Source: Atrichornis clamosus
Taxonomy: Eukaryota > Chordata > Aves > Passeriformes > Menuridae
Assembly: GCA_013400975.1 (NCBI GenBank)
Contig: WBMZ01008630.1
Span: 62,001-126,000, forward strand
Direction: 5' to 3'
Length of the DNA: 64,000 bases
This document shows positions 55,409-64,000 of the stretch, piece after piece; position 1 is the stretch's first letter; each line of letters begins with the position of its first letter. The position numbers and the translations under genes are program-made. The notes beneath the pieces are model-generated. The model had not been told where the DNA came from. It saw nothing but the letters and a program-made list of their open reading frames with translations, and ran no database searches.

Positions 55409-58379
55409 CTAGTAAATTTAAGCACAATGACATTCACCTGATACAGTTGTGAGTAAAGAGTAATAAACTAAGCATGATGAAAATAGTTTTGTGGTAAGAG
55501 TTTTGACGACCAGTACTCTTAAACCTACCCAAGGCAAGCTGTCTCTCCTTTGCAGCTCATACTGCCACTGTCTTCCCAGCCCACCCCTAGTGCTTGCTGA
55601 ACATAATTTTCTATTACAAGAGTTACAGCTTTCTGTGCTTTCTTAACACTTTTTAAAAACAAAGATTATTGGTCTGATGTAGTGTGGCACTCCTTATATT
55701 CCACAATATAAGACAATTCATGGTTTCTGGTCAGCATAGTCTGAAAAATGTGCTGCACATAATTTGTAATAGTAAGAAAGAAAACAGAGTACTCTTGATT
55801 AATGCTGATAATGTTTGCTACAATTAACATTATGAAGAGTTTTCTTTAAACCCCAGTGGAAAGACCTCAGTTTACCTCTGTCCCAAGCCGTGGGAGTTTA
55901 AAACAAATTAAATTCTGGTGGCCTGTTTCAGAAAATCCTTACCATTGTATGAATAAACATTTAAAGTCTTTCATAAACTTTGCAAAACTCACAACATTAA
56001 GCCTAAGTCTTGGCTTTATTTGGATCTACTATTAATATTAGAGTGTTCACTAAGGCATCTTCTAAAGTGTTTGTCAGATTGCACTATAGGGCTGCAATGT
56101 GTTTCTTTAATGAAGAGCAATTCTTCCAGGGAAAGTGTTCTGAGTCTCTGAGAAGGAATTTCTCATGAGGACTGTCAGAACTGGAAATGCTCTTTCTCTT
56201 TCCAGAGCAGATGCAGCTAGTGTTCTTCTCCTTAAAATGCCCCACTTCTTTTTCTCCTTAAAATTTGCCCGTACTCCATCTGGAGGGCTGTGCCATCTGT
56301 CTCAAAGCAGTGCTGATGCTTCCTCTTGGAATCAAGCTTTCAAAGTGCAGAATGATGAAAGGGATCAGGAAAAGATCTTTTTGCTTTGTTCGCTCCTCCT
56401 ACATGGAATTGCGTCATCCATACTTCCATGGGCTGCTTACACATTTATATGGATGCTGTCTTTAAACCTATAAAATATAATGAACCTTCTGCTCTGGGTG
56501 TCTGTCTCAGAGGAGAAAGCATTTAAAATAAGGCAAGAAGACTGTAGGAATATAAATAATATGGAGATATAAAACTAGAATCATGGCCTGGCAAAACTAA
56601 ATGTTTTTTCAAGTCATTGTAGATACATCATACTTCTGTCTGTCTTCTAAAGGAGCAGATACGTGCTACTGGAGTTACAGTGAAAGTACTCTAGTCCCTG
56701 AAGTAACTGAGATCAAGGCTGAGTCCCAGGCTCTGATCAGATCTTCAAGCTTCATACTTACCCTTTCATTTCATCTTTTTTTTCATTTTCTGCCCTTTCG
56801 GCAGAAACCATTAGAGCCAGTAAGATTTGTACCCACAAAAGGAATTGCAAAGGAACATCACTAAACTCACACACTCGATTGCTTTGTTTATGTGTGCCAT
56901 CGTAGTGGAAGTTGTAGTGTTACTGGTACACCAAGAAACTGAACACGGAAATCCAACATTTGCAACATTTGATCCCTCATTTCTCTACTCAGCTTTTCCA
57001 CCTGTTATACTGGGTGATAGTGGTAAGTTTACAGTTAATAATTTTGATTCTGTGAGGAAAATGGTAAAGACTAGCAAGTAACAAATAGTTTTCTTATCTT
57101 TACGAACAGAAAATTCTGTAGCCCTCCTTATGGATCGAAGATTGGTTATTACTTTAGAGTCCTCAAGTAAAGTAATTATAAAATAATGAAAATATTTTAA
57201 CCAATGCAAAAAAAAAGTTAATAATTTTGGAATAATTTCCAAATTCTTCTGCAAAATATTTATCTCAGACATTATTTGTTACAAATTTTATTTTTAAAGT
57301 GTTAATTTGAAACTTAAAACAAAATGTTACTTACAAACTGAAAAATGAATGCTTACATACTGGTGCAGTCAATTTTATTTTCATATATTTTAAGTGGGGG
57401 TTCTTGTGTTCTTACTTTCTCTTTCTAAAATAGCAATAAAAGTGTCTATTTTTTTCATTTTGGATAAGACCATTTCAAAACTTGCTTTACATCTTGAACA
57501 TGAAAGGTTAACCTATACAGTCTGATAGGAATATTTGGACATGCACAGGTTTTGAGTCAGTCACTTCCCAGTATCCTGCCCTTAAGAGGTAATAGATTCA
57601 GGATGAAAGTCTGAGCACTGTTGGTCTTAGAGGATTTGCAGGCATTCCTGCCTGTGCTTTAACCAAACCTAATGGTTTTGTACTCCACATTTGATACTAG
57701 GTTGAGTCTCCAAAAATCACTAGGATTCAGTGTAGGGCATATCTTACCAGCAAAGATTGCTGTGTTGAAGGATTAGAGCTTTGTGACCCTGTTTCTTTCT
57801 TGGACTGATTCTGGGATGGAGAGTTGAACCATGTGACAGTGGTATGTCAGGGAAGAAGAGTCATGCTCTTGTCCTTGTAAACTGCTTCCCAGCGTGGTTT
57901 CCTGTTTTGCATTCTGGCTGGGACTGCATGGCTCCCCGTTTTAGGCTGCTCAGTCTCATTCCTGCTCTTGTTATCATGTAGATTATTTCTCAGCTTGAAC
58001 ATGGGATCAGCTCTCTTGAGCTGTAACTGCTCATGGCATTCAAAGCAGAGGGATGGCAGGCCCAAGCATGAACAAAAGTTGTTCGAGAAGGAAGCAAGTG
58101 CTCACCTCTGAGAGCCCTTACTGGGGGCCTACTGGGCAGTTTCCCTTCCCACTGCAGTTAATGGGAACTCAGGGAACTGCAAAAGTTTCCAGCAAACCAA
58201 CAACAACCATTATCTAAAATAATATTTAAAATCTGTTTTTGAAACGAAAGAAAATCAAAAGGGTTGTTTTCTTTGCATTTTAAGATGTTGACAAGATTTC
58301 TTAGAACTGAATGGGACTCTGGAAGGGCCCCCGAAGCTTTCATGTGTCACAAAGCATTGTATCCTCAGCGTGTCTTTTC

Positions 58380-58730
58380 ACAGTCAGCCAGCAAAACCCC
58401 CATTGTCCCGCGGGAGATGTATGTGCCCCTTTCATCCCGCTCGCTGCTCTCTCCTCCACACGCTACTGGCTCCAGCACCTCTGCCTCCTCTTTCCTCTCC
58501 CCTCCCCTTCCCCAGGGGGCCTGGGAAACTTTGCCGTGCCACCAGTCCCCGCGCACAGGGCTGCCTTGGAGTTGCCAAGGCGATCTGGAGCAGAGCCCCT
58601 GTAATTTCTCCCAGCGTGTGCACTCACACAACAGCAATGGGATGATTTTTTAAGTATTGCTGGGGAAGGAGGGAGGGAGAGAGGCAGCGGAGAAGGAAGG
58701 GAAGAAAAGAAAGGAGGGGGGCAGGCATAA
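58380..58730. promoter_or_regulatory. GC-rich patch and polypurine run in SLC1A3 intron 3
   Basis: This is the most GC-rich patch in the window. It includes CCCGCGGGAG, TCATCCCGCTCGCTG and CCCCGCGCACAGGG, an imperfect RFX X-box-like site GTTGCCAAGGCGAT (58571-58584), and then a purine run (about 58662-58725: GGGGAAGGAGGGAGGGAGAG and more). Overlapping frames of 61-129 codons on both strands do not resemble known proteins. An internal promoter or enhancer of SLC1A3 is an inference from composition and position. A simple GC fluctuation is the alternative. Confidence 0.3.
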
Positions 58731-60260
58731 GTCTGTAAAACTGCAAACAAACCCAAGCCTTTTCCCCTCCTGTCTTCTTTCTTCACCTACCCTTTCCCGC
58801 TCTTGAGAAGCATCACTGTGGAAGAAATAAAGACGTGACAAGTTCTCCAGAGTGTAAGGGCACAAAGCAAAGCACTATGTTGTTCTTTAACAAAGATGTT
58901 AGAGAAGAAACAAAAATATTTTAAAATGTAAGAAAGGCAAGGAGAAAGTAAATATGTAATTACAAGGTGATAAAGAGAGAGAAAAGATGCAGAGAAAAGG
59001 AGAAAAATTCTAGTTAGGACAATGTTAAAAATTCTGAATTGTTAATGTAGTCGTTCTGATTGCTCACCTGACTTGGTCACTGTTCTGCAAATTGGCATGG
59101 ACTATTGATTCTATAAATCTTCATGAATAGCTACGATAGTATAACTAGTTTTACATCAATTATTTTTGTTTATGTTGTACTTATGATTCTGTATTATACA
59201 GAATTCTAGAATTTACCAATTCTGTAATTGCTGTTATTGTTTTAAATTTTCTTGACATTGAAAGCATGCTGCACATAATCGATATGCAATCTTGGGTTAT
59301 ACTAGGGCACACTAATGCAGAGGGATAGTACTGTAGTCCTGGAAGATCAAAGGTAAAACATACTGAGCATCCTTTCTTCAGATAATGTTTAAGCCAATAA
59401 TAGCTTTGAATCTGCTTGTTCCAGAATAAATCCAAGGAATTGTTTTAAAAGCTGAAATGTAGAACCTATGCTAAAAGCCCTACAACTTCAGAACACTTTC
59501 TCCCTTTTGTTAGCCCAACAGAATAAACTGACTTTTTGCAGAAAAGTCCAACGTCCTCAATGAGCTATTGCAGTCTGAGATTTGAGTTTATGCCTAATTT
59601 TCCTGTTACACTACTTAAGAGTTTCTACCAGTGTTATTTTTTTAATTAGAAAGAAGGAATATACATATTTAAGCAATTAGATGGAATATGCATTTTTACC
59701 ACAACAGTAACTGGTCAGCAGCTGGTATGACTGAAGCCCTATTTCTGTGTGTAAACTCCTAGACAGTAAGGAATTCTTGGGCTTGTATTTGGCCCCAACA
59801 TCAATCACTAACTAAAAAATGAGAGCCCATAACTGGCAGTTTTTAAATAGGATCTTTTTTCTTACACTCCAAAGTAAATAGTATCCCCCTGAGGAAAAAC
59901 AGTCACTACTTAGGATGGATTCTAGTACCTCTGGTGATTTTATCTTTTCTCAGAGCAAGAAAGACTGTCACTGGGGATAGAGGGTGTGCATGTGAGAATA
60001 TACATATATACATGCCTATAATTTCAGTTTGAAAACTGATAAAATGCTCAGCCACTGCTTATCTTACTGAAAGCCCCTGCTTCTGAAATATTTTTGCTGC
60101 TCTTTAAAAACTTTTGATAAAGCTAATTAATTTATGTGTTTTGTTTCCAATACTAAAATTCTTGTGGTTTTAAGCTTTTTCCCCCCAATATTTTTAACTT
60201 TTTGTTTCTGTAAAATTACTTTTGATGCACAATAATGAACATTTTAAATGTAAAATAAAT

Positions 60261-60745
60261 GTTGAAGGGGCCTACAATGATCATCATCAGGGCTGACCAA
60301 AAATTAAAGTTATTAAAGGCATTGACCACTTCAGCACTGACAGGTTGGAGTCATTGGCCAGCTCTCTGGGAAGCCTATTCTGGTGTGCAGCCACCCTCTC
60401 TGGAAAGAAATGTTTCTTAAGGTGCAGTCTGAACATCCCCTGCTGCAGGTTTGAGCCATTCCCATTTGTCCTGTCACCTGATCCAGAGCTCAGCAGAGCT
60501 CAGCATCAATCTCTCCCCTTCCCCTCCTCATGAGGCTGCAGAGAGCAGCGAGGTCACCCCTCAGCCTCCTTTTTTCCAAACTGGACAAGCTCAAAGTCCG
60601 CAGTCACTCCTCACAGGGCACTAGAAATCCTGCTCAATAGAAGAGGGACTGTGGGTTCAGAGCCCTGGTGCAGTCACCTGGCTGAGGAGTCACTGGCACG
60701 AGGTTCTGTGGGCACAGAACTGAACACCACCAGGCCAGGATTCCC
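60261..60745 (-). mobile_element. CR1 retrotransposon 3' fragment
   Basis: In reverse it carries GATCATCATCAGGGCTGACC, CTCTCTGGGAAGCCTATTCT, AACATCCCCTGCTGCAGGTT, GGTCACCCCTCAGCCTCC and CACAGAACTGAACACC, collinear with the reverse complement of a CR1 3' region. It is closely related in layout to the fragment at 17.2 kb but longer. It lies in intron 3, in the same orientation as SLC1A3. Confidence 0.85.
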
Positions 60746-62599
60746 CCAAGATGAAGCAATATGAGGACGAAAATGCACAAAATGATGAACCAGTTCTGAA
60801 CGTGTGCAGAACAAAATGTTCATTCTGATCCTTATATGTATACACCTCTAGAAATAAAAAAAAAGAGGATTTCTATCATCATGATGAATATTTCCTTATT
60901 CAGCATATTAGAACTGAATTGATGGCACTTCTTTGCCAATGGAGATTTTTATATAAATTAACTTTAGATGTTTTGTTCTAAGTCTTTAAACACAAAACAT
61001 GATGAACAGGGCATCTTTTTATTCCCAGTTATTTTCCTGTTTACTTTTTACGGTCTCTTCATTAGGAAATTGCAATTGCTTGTTAAGGAGTCCTATGGTG
61101 GAACAGCAATAATGGCAACTGTTGACTCAGGAGTGTTGCCCTAATTTTGTTTCTTTAAGGTTGTCTTTCACTCTCCTAATGAAGCAGTCTCAAATGGGCT
61201 ACTCCCACCCCCTACAACCACTAAGCACTGTGTGATGAGTAAACTCTCAGTGTGAGACCATGAGAACAATCCCTTTTGTGTATGTTGATGAGGATTTGTG
61301 GAAATGAATAACACTGTGCAAGGTCACAGTAAAATATGCTGACAGAAAATTTGTAAGGAAAAGCAATAGTTAGGTAAAAACAATGGAAGTATTGCCTGAG
61401 TTTAATTAGCATGATTAAGCTCTACAACTTTGTTCTGATAGTAGCTGAGCAATACCACAAAACAAAAGTTAAATTTAAGCTTTGACAATTGCACTCTTCA
61501 CAAGACCAGGTACAGATTTTATCCAAACTCTAGATTATGATTTTTAATAGCAGTAGCAGTAATAATAATAAAATTGCAACGAAAAAATATAGTAATATTT
61601 TCAAAGAACTGTATGTATTAGTGAAGTTAATTAATATTAAATCAATACAGCTAATAACTTCCTGAAGCCACATAAAATATATCTGAAATATAGCTCTGTA
61701 GGCCTACTTACATGAACTGACGAGACTAGTTTCTCCCAAACCTGTTTAACTTCTCTTGATTTAAATATGAATGTTTAGATAATGAAATTAGATACTATAT
61801 TATTTTTTTTCCTGTTCTGTTAAGAACACTGGGCAAATATCTCACAGGAAAATTAGCAGTTGTATTTGTTCCAAAATTATGTGACCCTGATTAAGCCAAG
61901 CTGACTAATGAAACCCATGGCTGGGATATAGTAATGCAATTCAAAGAGCCAATTAGAAGGCTATGGGTGGCTCCTAAATGACTAGCCTTGCCCCACCGCT
62001 TGGCAGTCCTGCCCCACCCTTGCCACCAGAGAAATGTTAACCTTGGGTTTTGTAGAGTTAGTTTTACTGGCAGTTTGCCATTTTGAGTCATTTCAGAATT
62101 GTGTCAGGGAACACCAGAACTTTTGCAAGGGAAGCAGAAGGAAAGAGGGTCTAGGGCAGAAAACTAGCATTTTGGTATCAGCTTGCCATTACTTAAAGTC
62201 AACTGCATTGACAAACTCCACCCTGCTCTTCATTGGCAGAGCTGCTAAAGCAAGTTAAGCATTCTTTAATTCCTCTTGTTTATCTTTAAGCTAGCTCTGT
62301 TTTCACACAGTAGCTGAGCTACCCCATCCAGCATTTAATGACAGGAATTTGGTGATGCAAACTGATGACTATACTTTTTTTGCTGGTCCCATACTTCTTG
62401 ATGAAAACACACTAGCAAATAGGTGTGATGTGTGTTAGCTGTAAATACATTTCGTAGATGTGTTTCTAGCTCTTGTTAAGGGAAAATGTTTTGTAACTGA
62501 CTTTGCTACTTCATCCTTCATCCTCTTGGTTGCAAACACCTGCTCTTTTAACCACAGATTATTCCTTAGAAGGAGAATGTTTGTGAAACTATGGTATCT

Positions 62600-63218
62600 T
62601 CATCAATGACACAGACTTGGGAGTGCTGATGGGTGAGAAGCTGGGCATGAGTCAGCTAAAGCAGCATGACCAGCAGGTCAAGAGAGGTGATTTCCCCCTC
62701 TGCTCTGCCCTCATGAAACCCCAGCTGGAGCACTGCATCCAGTGCTGGGGTCCTCAGCACAAGACGTGGACCTGTTAGAGCAAGTCTGGAGACCACAGAG
62801 ATATCAGGAGAATGGAGCACCTCTCTTTTGAGGGTAAGATAAGAGAGTTGTGGTTGTTCAGCCTGGAAAACAGAAGGCTCTGGGGAGATGTTTTAGCACC
62901 ATCTACAATCTAAAGGAAGCCTGTAAGAAAGATGGGGACAGACTTTTTAGCACAGTCTGTTATTACAGGATAAGGGGTAATGGCTTTAAAATAAAAGTGG
63001 GTAGATTGAGACTAGGCATGAAGAAGAACTTTTTTACAATGAGGGAGTTTAAACACTGCTGCCCAGGGAGGTGGTGGCTGTACCATCCCTGGAATTGTTC
63101 AAGGTCAAGTTGGAGGCACCTCTGAGCAACCTGATCTAGCTGAAGGTGTCCCAGCTGATTGGAGGGGGTTGGACTAAATCACCTTTCAGATCCCTTCCAA
63201 CACAAACCGTTATATGTT
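62600..63218 (+). mobile_element. CR1 retrotransposon 3' fragment
   Basis: In plus orientation it contains AACCCCAGCTGGAGCACTGC with CAGTGCTGGGGTCCTCAGCA, GTTCAGCCTGGAAAACAGAA, GCTGCCCAGGGAGGTGGTGG, CATCCCTGGAATTGTTCAAG and GGTTGGACTAAATCACCTTT, ending in CTTCCAACACAAACCGTTA. This is the C-terminal end of ORF2 plus the 3' UTR of a moderately diverged CR1. It is antisense to SLC1A3, in intron 3. The open frame at 62850-63125 is part of it. Confidence 0.9.
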
Positions 63219-64000
63219 TCTTCCTTTAAAATTCTTCTCTCTGTCAGTGAGACACTGAGGGCCTGGAAAAATTTCATAAACCTCCTAAGACTGTGCTTGT
63301 TGTGGCTAAAAAAAATATATAGACAACAAAGTATAGCACCTCCTGGTAAAATGAAATGATTAAATATGGTAATTAAATATGGTACACTTAGATGATGCAT
63401 ATACTGAGTGTCAGTGATGTTTATATTGCTACATGAAAACTCCTGCAGGATTATGTTCTTCTGTTCTGAAAAGTACAGTTGACTTGCTTTTCAGGTTTGC
63501 AATATAACAGGATACATTTGAAGAATCAGTAGAAAAGTACATTTCCCGAAACACATCTGCCTGAGAAGGACCCTGCTGTGGGGCTGCTGAGATACTCATT
63601 TAACTCTTCGCATTATTCCATCTTTTGCTCACAGTATTGGAATGTGACAAACAATATGCTTTTTGAAGGGAAACTAGGGAGTAATTTATCTTCTTTATGT
63701 GTGCTAAGCAGAGCAGGAGGGAGAGGCAAGCAGGGATTCACAGCAAGCCATGGAGCAGTGATTAGTAACAGCTGACAGTCTCAAACCAAGACTCTCTTTC
63801 TTTGGTTACCTCATTGTAATAACAGAGTACAAAGAACTGACTGTCTTCAAGCCAAGAATCAGAGACCCAGGAACACAGAAAATAGCAGCTCACAATTTTT
63901 TTTTGGTAACAAAACACTACCGCTACCTGCAAAGTGCAATTCTAAAAAGACATCCTTTTATGTCCAGACACTTCCACTAAGCTTTTCTGGAAATGAGATT

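Larger units (their letters stand above)
55409..64000 (-). other. SLC1A3: SLC1A3 intron 3 (3' part), open at the window edge
   Basis: This is non-coding sequence upstream of exon 4 on the minus strand. I looked for the segments encoded by exons 2 and 3 (TM1, and the FPGELL to SSLVTG segment of TM2) and did not find them, so the intron runs past 64000. It holds a GC-rich patch at 58.38-58.73 kb, a CR1 3' fragment in minus orientation (60.26-60.75 kb) and one in plus orientation (62.60-63.22 kb). The rest is AT-rich with no other recognisable content. Confidence 0.8.

Noticed and set aside
58264..58865. Overlapping frames of 61-129 codons on both strands in the GC-rich intronic patch
   Set aside because: Low-complexity proline/serine- or glycine/arginine-rich translations, mutually overlapping, inside an intron. 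Better explained by base composition.
62850..63125. 91-codon plus-strand frame
   Set aside because: It is part of the CR1 3' fragment.
55409..64000. Search for SLC1A3 exons 2 and 3
   Set aside because: No segment on the minus strand encodes the TM1 or TM2 sequences expected of SLC1A3, so these exons are taken to lie beyond the window.

Overview
The window is nuclear DNA from a bird. It is AT-rich, has long introns with GT-AG splice sites, is littered with CR1 non-LTR retrotransposons (the dominant avian interspersed repeat), and holds one recognisable protein-coding gene, SLC1A3, whose exons read with no breaks. I see no bacterial, phage or plasmid architecture. Most open frames of 60-150 codons here are chance frames in non-coding DNA or frames inside CR1 copies.

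The right-hand part (about 35.5-64.0 kb) is the 3' portion of SLC1A3 (EAAT1/GLAST, the glial sodium-dependent glutamate/aspartate transporter), on the minus strand. Seven coding exons, matching exons 4-10 of the ten-exon mammalian gene, lie at 55408-55204, 53835-53793, 45441-45146, 43545-43312, 41026-40832, 39458-39324 and 38092-37888. Joined, they give about 437 residues, from the end of TM2 to the C-terminal ETKM. Exons 1-3 were not found and should lie beyond position 64000, so 55409-64000 is part of intron 3. The 3' UTR runs left to a probable AATAAA signal at 35556-35551, about 2.3 kb after the stop.

The left part (1 to about 35.5 kb) lies downstream of SLC1A3 and looks intergenic. Its content is mostly repeats: ancient, strongly decayed CR1 relics (about 23.6-24.8 kb plus strand; 28.7-30.1 kb minus strand), younger CR1 3' fragments (17.2, 25.4-26.3, 30.9-31.3 and 34.3-34.8 kb), a possible tRNA-derived SINE (about 32.0 kb), an (AAT)n microsatellite, and two GC-richer or complex stretches that could be regulatory. 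One protein-like open frame at 3872-4201 has no identity I can name. SLC1A3 introns 3 and 5 hold further CR1 pieces (50.1-50.5, 60.3-60.7 and 62.6-63.2 kb), a possible LTR-like patch (47.3-47.6 kb) and a GC-rich intronic patch with a polypurine run (58.4-58.7 kb).

I found no convincing new biological system. The points most worth a second look are the unidentified frame near 4 kb, the GC-rich patch in SLC1A3 intron 3, and the exon-phase layout of SLC1A3, which allows the splice variants known in mammals to stay in frame.
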